A stretch of DNA of 64,000 nt from Bryum argenteum (taxonomy: Eukaryota > Streptophyta > Bryopsida > Bryales > Bryaceae): contig CM073327.1 in the NCBI GenBank assembly GCA_037043015.1, positions 18,520,727-18,584,726 on the forward strand, written 5' to 3'. The position numbers and the translations under genes were made by a program. The notes below the pieces were generated by a model, which worked only from the letters and a program-made list of their open reading frames with translations, ran no database searches and was not told where the DNA came from. The stretch's first letter is position 1; each line of letters starts with the position of its first letter. Below, one piece after another: positions 22,342 through 32,630 of this stretch.

Positions 22342-23635
22342 TGTCGCAACCCTTGCTAGCTCACCTTGGCTTACACCAACTTTTTCCCAACTCTAGCAAG
22401 TGTCACGAGCGCTAACTCTGCACATCCCCCACATGCACAAAGTTAGCTCTCCATACCAACCACCAAGCTCACCGCTTGGTTATCAATCCCTCCTACTCAT
22501 GCAACCGGGACTCAACCCCTTCGTAGGTAGCCAATGGTTAGGTGCGGACTTCCACTTATGTCCAAGGCCCAACTTGGTGGCACTCCCATACCACGCGGCC
22601 TAACCGCACTTGGTGGTGTCTCCTCACCACCGCCCATGACCACCATGGTGACCCCAAGGCCACCAAGTAATCACAACGCCGGCGGTGAGACACCACCCCA
22701 CATCGGTAGCACTCATGGTCCTCCATTTGCCTATATGAGTCCCCGTGGTGAAGCCCCAACACTAGCTCCCCCCACCGGGACTCACCTTGTCCTTATGAGC
22801 CACCGTGGTGAAGCCCCAACACTAGCTCCACCCACCGTGCCTCATTTTGCACTTTGAGTCCCCATGGTGGAGCCCCAACACTAGCTCCACCCATTGGGAC
22901 TCACCTTGGCTTGGGAGTCCCCATGGTGAGGCCCCAACACTAGCCACACCACTCGGGACTCCCACCTTGGTCACCACCAAGGCACCATGGGAGTGGGGAG
23001 GGAGACCAGCCCTCCCCATAGTATACTCTGTGGGATTCGGCAGCCCCGGTCCTAGGTGAAGGGCTGGACCCTCACACCTCTTAGTTTTGGAAGACCACCC
23101 AATCTCCCAATGCCTTAGCCGCTGGAAGGCCCCGGAGACTTCCCGAACCTTCCAGGGCTCGTATCTACCTCGTCCCGCATCCAAACGCGACGAGCGACCA
23201 CTCTATCGACATCTACTCGTCAAGTAGATGCCGATAGACACCTTACTTGCCTCATTCCGACAAGTATTGAGGGAGTTATGCCCCTCTGAAGATTCGGGAG
23301 TCCCGGGCCAGCTTCCCAGTCCAGCACTGTCCCTGGACAGCACTCCCTTTAGTCCCACAATCTTCCAACTCCCATAACTTTTAGCTCACACCTCCAAATG
23401 AGGTGCTCCTTAGCATTCCGGAATCGTGGCAACATGAGCTTCCATAATCTCATGTCCATTCCCTCGTGGCTCCTAGTCTCCGTGGGTGAGAGGCGTCTCC
23501 AACGCCCGGGGTCCTCTCCCACACTAGGCCCACTTAGGTTCCCTTCACCTTGGCACCCCAAGGCCCGGGCGTCACTCCGGTGTCCCCCTTGGGCCCTTGG
23601 TGTTGCGGGCACTCCTCAAGGAGAGGTGCGCGACA
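22342..23635 (-). mobile_element. Solo LTR of chromovirus Chromo-1, reverse orientation
   Basis: It is 1294 bp with ends TGTCGC...GCGACA, nearly identical in reverse complement to the LTRs at 34672-35965, 41436-42731 and 51909-53205. Flanking five-mers differ (ACGGG left, CTTGG right), and it abuts Chromo-2 sequence on the right. This points to rearrangement or unequal recombination rather than a clean solo LTR. Confidence 0.85.
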
Positions 23636-25782
23636 CTTGGAATGCTGCAAAACAGGGACCTTGGCTTGGGAGTTGTGAGTGGGTGAACCCCCACGACTCT
23701 CAAGCTTAGGACTTGCTCGGGCGGGAGCAAGGTAGTGGCACGGGCTCATAAAAGTGCCCTTTGCGGGTTGACCATCGTCAACGCATGGCTTGATCACCCA
23801 TGTCTCGGTAGAGTAAAGCAAAGGCTAGGTCGGGCGGGACTTAGCATTACCCCTAGGCGAGCAAAGTTCACCACTTGAGAGCCTAAGTGTTTGAAAAGAG
23901 GGCTTGGTGTTGCGACCAAGAAAGTGTTGGTTAGCCTTGAATTCAATCCTAAGTCATGTGAGTATGATGGGCTAGTTGAGCCTAACTTGGGGCCATTGGG
24001 GGCATTCCAAGTGAGTCTCAAAGTGGATAGGTCTAGTTTATGTGGGTCCTTCCAAGGAAAGTCCTTGGGTAGAAAGGACCTTAGACCTATCGGTGCCACC
24101 TTTGAGACTTAGCCATTTTTCAAGTAAAAGGATGCTTGGAGCATTGCGGGGCTAGCTACCCTGGAACGCAGTGCAAGTGCCAAGGAGGCGGCTACCTCAA
24201 GAACTTGGTACTGCCGACAAGAGAGATTGTCGATGAGGGCATCGACGCTGTTTGGTGGGGGTGAGTGTCACATCCCTTTCCAAAGGATGCCCGAACACCG
24301 TGGTGAGCCGAGAGGACTCCGGGAGTGACGCCCCGGGCTCGGCAAGAGACAAGGTGAAGTGACCAAGGGGAGTCCCGAGCAAACAGCACGCAATGGCGTC
24401 GTGCTCGGGACGAACTTGGTGGCGTGTCTTACATGGTTGGAAACCTTGTTTGAGCACGCATCCATGGGTCCAAAGAACGCGCGATTTGGAGTTGTGAGTC
24501 ATGAGATATGACTCTCCAAAGTTGCGGCGCGTTCCGGGACACTCCGGGACTCGGGAGTGTTGCCTTTCGGGACTCAAAATGTCGTCCTTCATGGATGGCG
24601 GCATGTTGCATGTCTTTGAAAAGCTCTGGACAAGAGCTTTCCAAAATGCTAAGGCTCGTGAGGAGCAAAGCAATGCTTTGGGAGATATGGCTCTCCAAAG
24701 CATCGGGACTTCGGGACTCCGGGACTGTTGCCTCCCGGGACTCCCGAATGTTCAGAGGAGCATAGCTCCCACATGGAAGCTCCAATTGGGACAAGTGGGG
24801 AGTCCATCGACATCTACTCAAAGAGTAGATGTCGAAAATGGGCTCGCACGTCCCATTTGGATAACTGAGCTACAAGTTAGCCCGAGAAGAAGATACGGCC
24901 CGTTTTTGAGGCTAAGGCAAAAACGGGTGGTCTTCCAAAACAAAAATGTGTCACGGAAGGCCCCTCAACACAAGAGGGGGGGCCTACCGAAGACTCCAGA
25001 GAGTACTATGAGGAGGGGTGGTCTCCCTCCTCACTTGCACATGGTGCCTTGAGGAGCCGGGTGGCTCCAAGGGTGAGGCTTGGGATGGGGCCTCACTCCC
25101 GCACCTTGTGGAAAGTAGAGAGTGCTTTGGAGCCTTTCTAAACATGGGGTAGGGAAGTGTCCCTCTCCAAGTTAGTCCCCGTGATAAGTAGTGCCGGTTC
25201 TCGGGAGTGACCGGGAATGGCTCAAGAAGGTGAGGCATGGAAAGGAAGCCTCACTCCTACATCTTGGGCATTGTGGGATGCTCTTGAGCATCCCGCAACA
25301 TTAGGTTGGAAAGAGTCCCGGTCCAAACTAGTCCCCGGGAAAACTAGTGCCGGATTCCGGGAGGATTTCCGGCAAAGTCCCGAATGGGGTGAGAAACAAG
25401 AGTGGAAGGCGACTAGTGGGAAGTTGGACAATGGATAAGGGCGGTTAGCTCCGGGGGTGATTAGTAGCACCATTGGGAGCTTGGACATTTGTGGAAGGCC
25501 GCCCCGTGCCACCAAGTGGCATGCCCATGTGTTGGTGGGAGTTCCGGGTTGGCATACCTATGTGTTGGTGGGAGTTCCGGGTAATGAGTACCGGATAATG
25601 AGTTATAGAGTCAAGGTGGGTTGGACACCTTGACTTAGAATGGTGCTAACATTGTGTGTGTGGGGCACATGCAAGTGTTAGCAAAGTCGTGGCCGGTTGC
25701 TACCAACTAAGTGAGCCGTGATTCCGCTACCAAGTAAGGCTCACTAAGAAAAAGAAGAGTTGGAGTAATTAGGGTCGCGTCA
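23636..25782 (+). mobile_element. Chromo-2 3' fragment with 3' LTR
   Basis: 23636-24265 is the internal region downstream of pol; it matches 49256-49850 in reverse complement. It ends in a purine-rich tract (GGTGGGGGTGAG) directly before an LTR that begins TGTCACATCCC at 24266 and ends ...GTCGCGTCA at 25782 (1517 bp). The matching LTR 3' end at 61835 reads ...GGCCGCGACA. The 5' part of this copy is missing, replaced by the reversed Chromo-1 LTR. No intact ORF. Confidence 0.75.
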
Positions 25783-26478
25783 ACGTACCACTGGACCGCC
25801 ACCATCGGAGCGATGTCGAAGGCTACTTTGTTCATGAGGGCTTTCACCCTCTGCCCGTACTTCCGGACGGACTCGTACTCGCGCTTCCGAACTTTCCCGA
25901 GTTGCATCAGGGCCCGTGCTTCTCCTCCGGCTTTCCGGAAAGCATGAAGGAAGGCTATCCTCAGCTGATCCCAGTTGGCCTTCACATCCGCGGGTACATC
26001 GTTGTACCACTTCAACGCTTCACCTTTCAGCAACCCGGAAAAGACACGGAGTCTGGACTCCGGATCTTCCAGGTTAGCATCGGCGGTGGCCACGAACTCC
26101 TCGACCCAATCGTCCACGTCCTTGCCACCATCACTGCGCGCGGCGGCTATATTTCAGCCGGGTGAGTGGTGCGCGACGGAGTGGAAGGACAGGGTTGGGG
26201 TCCATGGGATCTGGGTTAACGCGGCCCGGACTGGGCGGCCCTTCGCTTCCCGGAGGGGAACTAGGTGCGTCGCTCTCGGATGGGGGTGCTGGTACTGGGA
26301 CCACCCCTACTGTAACCGGGACGACTACCTCCTCAGGAGGGGATGCGTAGTGGATCTCCTCCTCCTCGTAAGCAAATTCGCGAGCTTGTGCGAGCTGCTC
26401 GATCTCGGCTGTAGCCCTTCTCCTGGCTGCCCGGGTAACTCGACTCCCACTTGGCTCACCCGTCTGCCCTCGAGTCAT
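25783..26478 (-). pseudogene. Gag fragment of the giant-LTR gypsy element
   Basis: ATG at 26478 (MTRGQTGEPSGSRVTRAARR) follows the primer-binding site by 163 bases. After an acidic linker and a frameshift near 26130 the frame reads 'DDWVEEFVATADANLEDPES', then 'EALKWYNDVPADVKANWDQL', then REYESVRKYGQRVKAL. This is the pattern of the Retrotrans_gag domain of plant gypsy elements. It is cut at 25783 by the Chromo-2 LTR, so nucleocapsid and pol are absent. Confidence 0.7.
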
Positions 26479-26641
26479 GAAGCAGTACACCGGGTATACC
26501 TCCGGTGGCTCCTAGACTGGGGGTTGGCTCGCACTTGCAACTCCTACCCGCAAGACGATGTGAGTGGCTTCGATCTCGTCGCCGGAACCTCCAGTGTGGC
26601 TCTCCTTCTCTCCTGGAAGGAATGTCGAACTTGCAGCTTTA

Positions 26642-26662
26642 GGATCCCCGGCAGCGGCGCCA
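26642..26662 (-). other. Primer-binding site, tRNA-Asp-like
   Basis: The minus strand reads TGGCGCCGCTGCCGGGGATC, ten bases after the LTR end at 26673. This pattern, complementary to the tRNA-Asp 3' end, is typical of Tat/Athila-type plant gypsy elements. It fixes the orientation of the element and the LTR boundary. Confidence 0.7.
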
Positions 26663-27847
26663 AAAGTAATCGTGTCGTAACGTGCTTTTCCGATTCGTGC
26701 CCGGAGAACCCTTTTTCGCGGTAAAAGAGGTTTCCCAAACAAGAACCCGAGTATTCGTTCCACGGAGATCCTGTGAAGTGCAAGAACAACAATTTCCACC
26801 AGTTAGCTAACCCGGATTTGTGCTATCCGGGTACTGTCTTATCACCCCTGTGCCCTATATCCTGTCCTGGAAGAGCTGCCCGGACAGGAGAAGAGAGGGG
26901 GGTTTAGTCTTTGTGGTTTAGTTTAGCCTCTGTATTCACCTCAGAGGGGTCTTCCCGCGTTTAGATAAGTGGGGGGATTAGACCACTTTTCCCGTTGATT
27001 AACGTGACCGGAAAGGTCACCGAGACTCTCTCTCTCTCCTTACCCTGTTAGGAACTTCCCTTATACATCCCTCTACGCCCGGACTCTACACCCACGCGCA
27101 TGTCACAAAGGTTGGTATCCGGTTCTCCTATGGTCCGGTTATCACAACTCACTACCCGGGTTAGTAGATCCCGGGTTACTGGACTGGGGGTGGTGCGACT
27201 GGCCCGGAGTTCACCGCTATCACCTACGGCCAATTCTGCCTATCCGGACTTCAGCAGATCCAGGGGGACTCAACCGATGGTGTTCTCGGGAGTCGGTTAC
27301 GCGACCGGAATCCCTTCCGAGCCGCTGTAATCCCAGACGCTACACGGACAGACCGGACTGCACCATAAGTGGCAAGTGCCGTTCGCTAGCCGCACTCCTC
27401 CCCTGTCAGCTTCTCTACCTCCCGTACTACTCTCCGTTCAAGGACGGAACCGCTCTCTCTCTTGCCCGGATAGCAAGGGTCCTCTGAACTCTGCAACCAC
27501 CCCGACCCAGCAGACAAGACAGGAAAAGGAGAAGGACACACAATCAGACACACACGCACACACACGAGGGAGATGAGAAAGAGGCGTGCTTGCACTGGAT
27601 TAGGGTATTGCAAAATCACAAAAAGACCCCGAGGGAGTATCCTTCCCTCGGCTAAGTAGCAGATCCTCCCTGGCATCCCAGAAGAGGACAAAATCCTGCG
27701 CCAGGGAATCTTTCTAAATCCGGCCTTTGTCAGTCTAACGCCATCATCCTCCTACTCGCCATAAAGGCACTAAAATCTAACCCTATCCTCGGCCAGGTGC
27801 ACCCGCCATCAATCCACTCGGCCCTAGTCCTTCCTGTCGCGCTCATC

Positions 27848-30800
27848 CTACTTCGTAGCCTTGGCAGTCTCGGCAGTCTCGGCGGTCTCAACCTTCTGCG
27901 CTCCCAACCCGGGTTGGGAGGTGACCTCCTCCTCCTCGTTCCCCGTCTCGTGGAGCACTGGAGCGGTCTCTTCACTCCCAAGGATCTCAGTGTCCCCTGA
28001 AGGCATCGGGGCTGAGGTGTCCGGGAGTGCCTCCCAGATCTCCGGGACCTCGATCAAGTCCTCGGGGATGAGGGGGACGGCCTCCGCGGTCAGCGCCTTC
28101 TCGGGGAGGACCTCGCTGTCAGAGGGCTCCGGTGGGACGGTTAAACCCGGACAGCGAGGTGCCCGCGGCTCCTCTGTTCCCAATCCGGTTGGTCGGGTAT
28201 CGGCCTCACCCTCCTGTCCTGGTTGGATTGTGGCCTCTTGGGCAGGAATAGGACTCCTGTCCTCGGGGTCCACAGTCCGGACCGGGGAAATGGGGGAAGG
28301 ATCCCTTACCCGGGTATCCTCCTCTGCTATCCGAGAAGCCTCTCCTTCCACCGGGGTTATGCCTCCCCGGTTTGCCTCTATACTCTCCGGAGCGTCCTTG
28401 CAGGGGGAGTGCAAGAACCCCATCTCCCTCATGGTCTTCTCCGGGCTCGGGTTTGGTGGCAGGACTGGCTCCTCCATGGCCACGGGATCGGTATGCTCTT
28501 CCTCCTCTGCCCTGCCCTCCTTAGTCACTTCGGGGTTACCCTGGATGGGGGTGTCCTCTACTACCGTCAGGGGAGGTGCCTCCCCGGGAAAGGTCCGGGC
28601 CATCTCTCCGATGAGTCCTCTCATCTCCTGGAGAGCTCCTTCCATCCTTTCCGCGGCCTTCTTCATGTACGCCGCCATCCGGGTTGGGAGGTCCGATCCT
28701 GAGGCCTGGAATTGGGCATCGAGCAGCTGGGCCTTCAGCTGTGCCTCTCCGGGTGCATACAGGAACCTCTTGAGCCCGAAAAGATGCTGCCGAGCGTAAC
28801 TCTGCTGCTTGGTCAACTCCTCCTCCAGCTGCTTAATTTCCCGGGCCTGTCGCAGGATGATGAGGGATCCCTCGCTGATACTTGCCCGGGCTGCAGCATT
28901 TTCGCGGACCAAATCCCTCACCATGTCGGGGTACCTCTCCACTTGGCCGGTTCGGAGAGCCACGGATATACCGCGCAGGGCCTTGTGCATCTGAAGGTGT
29001 TCCTGCGTGCATACCTGCAGGGCATGCGCAATTGGCTGCAGAGGGTGCTCTTCCGTTATCCGGAATGGGGGTACAGGAAGGCTGGGGTCGAACTCCGGCC
29101 TCCACGGGGTGAAGTCTTCCCATCCTGGCACCCGGGTAGCATTGGAGGGTGCCGCCTCCGCGTGTACCCGGGTAGCGTGGGCAGGCGAATGCGGTGCGGT
29201 GGTCTCCCCTTCCTCCGACTCAGAGGACTCCTCCAATACCCCCTTCCCCTTCCTCCGGATTTCTCTCTCCCCGGGAGGTGAGGCCCGCTGAACTGCTGGG
29301 ATTGCTCGGTCCACCGGTTCGAGGGGATCGGCCCGGGTAGCAGGAGAGGCGGCCGGAGTTGGTGAAGTGTCCGCCCTGAGCTTCGTGAGCTTTCTCCGGA
29401 CTCGCGGGCGAGGGCTCTCGGCGGGGAGGTCCGCCTTCCTCTTCTTCGCATACTGCGGGTCTCCCCACTCTATCCCTCCCGTGGCTGTAGGCTGTCCGGG
29501 ACCTTCTGCCGGGCTATCCGCCAGGAGGAGGACCTCAGTAGTTACGTCCCCCACTGGCACTCCCCGGGTCGGGGTCTGCACTTCCGGGGTAGGGTCCCCT
29601 TGCTGTAGAGCTCCCCCGGCCTCGGTCTCTCCTGGCGGGGCCGAGGCTTCCACTCCCTGTTCTCCGGGCAAGGAGGCAGATTCGCTCTCCACGAACCTCA
29701 GGACTCTTCCCGACTTCCTCCGGTGCAGGACGGGAGCCTCCTCCCCATCACTGTCATTCCCCTGCACCGGCCTAAGAGGTGGTGGAGAGGCGATCGCAGA
29801 GGTCGGAGTGGTTGCAGCAGTCGGAGGGGTTGCCATCGCTATTGGGGAGCTCTCCTCCAGTCCGGGTAGGATCGGGCTTTGGTGGCTCGATCCGGTTGCA
29901 GCCCCACTCCGGGTTGCCATCCGGTGGCTGGTGGCTAGCCGGGGTGTGGTGGCTCCCTCCGGGCGGGGTAGCGGAGCGACCTCCCTCTGCCGGAGGATGG
30001 CTGCTCCTCCTGCACCAGGTCCTGGCGCTCCCTCATCTCCTGGCCGGGGTGCTTCTGTTCCTGTCCTCCGCGGTCTCTGCTCTCCTGGGCCCGGCGGTCC
30101 TGGTGGCGCAGGAGGTGGAGGTGGTGGGAGTGCCCCTGCTCCGGGGGCAGGCATCCTGGGGAGTAGCTTAGCCGCAGCAAGGACTCCTACCTCGGGAATT
30201 TGCTCCTCGGGAAACATGTCCCGTCTGCCCTCCATGAGCATCCTGAGGAGGGTGATCTCACCCGGATTGAGGCACTCGTAATGCGCGTACAGGTGGTACA
30301 CGTATGGTGCCAGGGGACAGCCCTTCACACTGGCGGCCTTCTTCGAGGCCCGGACGATCACCTCCTCAAGGATGTGCCCCCATCCTACGCGCTTCCGGCC
30401 CAGGTAGGACTCCATGATTGCCTTCAGGAGCCGGTTTGACACAAACTGTGGCTTCTCCGGGTTGAGGATCGGTGCCAGGAACCTCAACAGACGCCGCTCC
30501 CGAGCATTCGTGCAATCCTCCACTCGGTAGCCGTCGTGCTCGTGCGCAGGGTTGTGGAACATCCCACCGAGGGAGGGATCGTTCCTCACCTGAATGTATC
30601 CGGTGGAGGAGTCCGGAAAGCCGTATGTCGCCCTCCAAAGACGCCTCCGCCAAAAGTGCGGCTTGGCCCGACAGGGGTTGTCGGCGAAAGTCGGTGGATC
30701 CTGTCCGGACACGGCCTCCTCGATGATCCCTGCATCCTCCACATTCCAGGGCACCCAGTACAACCCTACGCACCCCATCCGCGTCAAGTCCTGCACCAAC

Positions 30801-30880
30801 TGCGCCCTGGCATCCACCGCCATTGGGATGCCAGCCTGGATAATTTTGCTCCTAATCCGCGAAGCTCTCTCCCCGGCCAT
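27848..30880 (-). CDS. LTR-encoded gag-like protein, intact (1010 aa)
   Basis: Uninterrupted from ATG at 30880. The N-terminal domain (about residues 25-225) has the pattern 'LTRMGCVGLYWVPWNVED', WRATYGFPDSSTGYI, 'YRVEDCTNARERRLLRFLAP', VGWGHILEEVIV and CPLAPYVYHLYAHYECLNPGE. This resembles the plant-transposon domain of ATHILA ORF1 or Transposase_32 proteins (my inference, no search run). A poly-proline and Gly/Ala/Pro linker follows (from about residue 260), then RRKSGRVLRF, acidic Ser/Glu runs, a helical segment 'LEEELTKQQSYARQHLFGLK' through AAYMKKAAERMEGALQEM (about residues 720-800), and an acidic tail ending in ETAETAETAKATK. It lacks a zinc knuckle, protease, RT or integrase. It is the only long intact frame among the TEs here. 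Confidence 0.7.
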   Translation of the reverse strand: MAGERASRIRSKIIQAGIPMAVDARAQLVQDLTRMGCVGLYWVPWNVEDAGIIEEAVSGQDPPTFADNPCRAKPHFWRRRLWRATYGFPDSSTGYIQVRNDPSLGGMFHNPAHEHDGYRVEDCTNARERRLLRFLAPILNPEKPQFVSNRLLKAIMESYLGRKRVGWGHILEEVIVRASKKAASVKGCPLAPYVYHLYAHYECLNPGEITLLRMLMEGRRDMFPEEQIPEVGVLAAAKLLPRMPAPGAGALPPPPPPAPPGPPGPGEQRPRRTGTEAPRPGDEGAPGPGAGGAAILRQREVAPLPRPEGATTPRLATSHRMATRSGAATGSSHQSPILPGLEESSPIAMATPPTAATTPTSAIASPPPLRPVQGNDSDGEEAPVLHRRKSGRVLRFVESESASLPGEQGVEASAPPGETEAGGALQQGDPTPEVQTPTRGVPVGDVTTEVLLLADSPAEGPGQPTATGGIEWGDPQYAKKRKADLPAESPRPRVRRKLTKLRADTSPTPAASPATRADPLEPVDRAIPAVQRASPPGEREIRRKGKGVLEESSESEEGETTAPHSPAHATRVHAEAAPSNATRVPGWEDFTPWRPEFDPSLPVPPFRITEEHPLQPIAHALQVCTQEHLQMHKALRGISVALRTGQVERYPDMVRDLVRENAAARASISEGSLIILRQAREIKQLEEELTKQQSYARQHLFGLKRFLYAPGEAQLKAQLLDAQFQASGSDLPTRMAAYMKKAAERMEGALQEMRGLIGEMARTFPGEAPPLTVVEDTPIQGNPEVTKEGRAEEEEHTDPVAMEEPVLPPNPSPEKTMREMGFLHSPCKDAPESIEANRGGITPVEGEASRIAEEDTRVRDPSPISPVRTVDPEDRSPIPAQEATIQPGQEGEADTRPTGLGTEEPRAPRCPGLTVPPEPSDSEVLPEKALTAEAVPLIPEDLIEVPEIWEALPDTSAPMPSGDTEILGSEETAPVLHETGNEEEEVTSQPGLGAQKVETAETAETAKATK

Positions 30881-31078
30881 TTCTCCGTACTCTTCCTCTC
30901 CGGGCTATGGTGTGCAGGATGGCCGCGTGTACAAGCTCGTGCGAGATTTGGGGGAGCAGCACAGTCGGCAATGGCGCACGAAAAACGAGGAAGAGAGGAG
31001 AGAGGGGGAAAAATCAAAAAGGAAGGACAACGGCCTTCCCCGTGCCATTAACGACAAAAGAGAGTGGGGGAGGTGGCG

Positions 31079-31480
31079 GTACCTTTTGGCGGTGCGGCCT
31101 TAATCACGGGCTTGTCAGCCCGGGACTGTCGGCGCCGCCGGTGGTTATACCGCCCGGCCCGTCCTTCCACCCGGCGGCCTCTCCGGTCATTGATAACCGG
31201 CCGGGTTATAACCGGTCGGTCTATGCTCGGTCGGGCCATAGCCGGGCCGGGCCATGGCTGGCCGGGCAATGACTGTCCGGGTCGTGCCCGGACAGATCGT
31301 ACCCGGGCCTCTCATGCCCGGTCGGCACATGCCCGATCGGTGCATCCCGGGTCAGTATATGCCTTCCCGGTTTGAGGTAGACCCGAGACTGGTCGGCTAA
31401 GCCCTACCCGGGCACTCAGTGGTCGGACTAAGTACGGTGAGTCCGTGCCCGAGTTTTAAAAGCAAAGACTAGGAAGCAAA
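31079..31480 (-). other. GC-rich LTR segment specific to copy A2
   Basis: Copies A1 and A2 are nearly identical through GAGTGGGGGAGGTGG, then diverge completely at about 20906 and 31079. A2 continues with a GC-rich run full of GGCCGGGC and CATGCCCGG motifs; A1 continues with unrelated sequence starting TGTCGTGAGTTACC. Similarity resumes further right (about 21300 versus 31680). It may be a promoter or UTR module. Confidence 0.5.
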
Positions 31481-32630
31481 AGGCGGGTTAGAAATTCCGC
31501 TACCCTATCCTGCCCACTAAGCTTTAGGATGTCCCCGGGCAGGCAGGTCCCTGGCTAAGCTAACCCTACCCGGTTATTACCCGGATAACCGGTTACCAGG
31601 GCGTTCTTTATTCTATTTAACTACTACTAAGTACTATCCGGACCAAATTGGGGCAAAAACGAAAAAATGAGGTTTGACAAGGGGCACTCTCCTCCGGTTG
31701 ATTAGGGTGACTGGAGTTTCACCTATGCTCGTATCTCCCTCTCTCTTTCTCTACTTGGAGTTCCTCCTTTACAACTGCCGCTACCGCTCAGTTAGTTTGC
31801 CCGAACGGTAGGTCACACCAGCAGCTGTCCGGTTCTCTCCTTCTCTCTAGGCGACACGACTTGTGATCCGGTCTGCAGTGAGTAGCATCCCACTACTCGG
31901 CCCACGAGATTTCTACTGACGCACACTGGTAGTTAGCTGGTATCCGGGGTTACGTACAACTCCCATCGTGGACTTTCCTCAACCGAATATCCCATCCGGG
32001 AGGTGGGTATGCAGGGTGGCTTTACTCACCAATCCCAACTCCTCTGTCCAACCCGGTTGGAGTCACACCCCCTTGTCACTCGCTGAACACCTCCAGGACG
32101 CTCGGACTTCTCTCACTTGGACCTCTTACTGACGGCGTCACTCCTCTGGCAACCCCTCATTGGATATCTCAGACTCGTAACTACCGAACCAACAAGGGAC
32201 TTCCTGTACCCACGACCGGTTTTCAATCCTCACTTTACACAAGACACCAAGAAAATCACTCACACATACACAGCAAGGACGCAAGGTTTCAGATGCAAAT
32301 TGAACCTTTACTCACAGAGGTGGATCGCAGAAAAGACCCGAAGAACTCCTCAGAGTCTTCGGTAAGTACAGGGAGGGTTCCGAATTTCCCGGAAACCCTA
32401 TCAAATCCGGAATTCCCGGGCCTCCGAGATTCCCGGGTGAGTGGCCAAAAAGGCATCTACTATTCCTATCGAATCTAACCTAACTAATTACTAACTATCG
32501 TCTTCCTCTAGCGGCGTGGGCGGCTCGAGGTGCCTGGCGGCGGGGTATTCCTCCTGGGAGTACCTTCCCACTCCCGGGGGGGAAATCTGCCTCTTTGATC
32601 GACCCGAGTGTCGATGTAAAACCTCGGGTT

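Noticed and set aside
22342..23635. Clean solo LTR with target duplication
   Set aside because: Flanking five-mers (ACGGG and CTTGG) do not match, and the right side joins Chromo-2 internal sequence. A rearrangement is more likely.
24192..25515. Several 60-180 codon ORFs in the Chromo-2 LTR
   Set aside because: They lie within an LTR, appear on both strands, and have no recognisable domain or homologue in the other copy.
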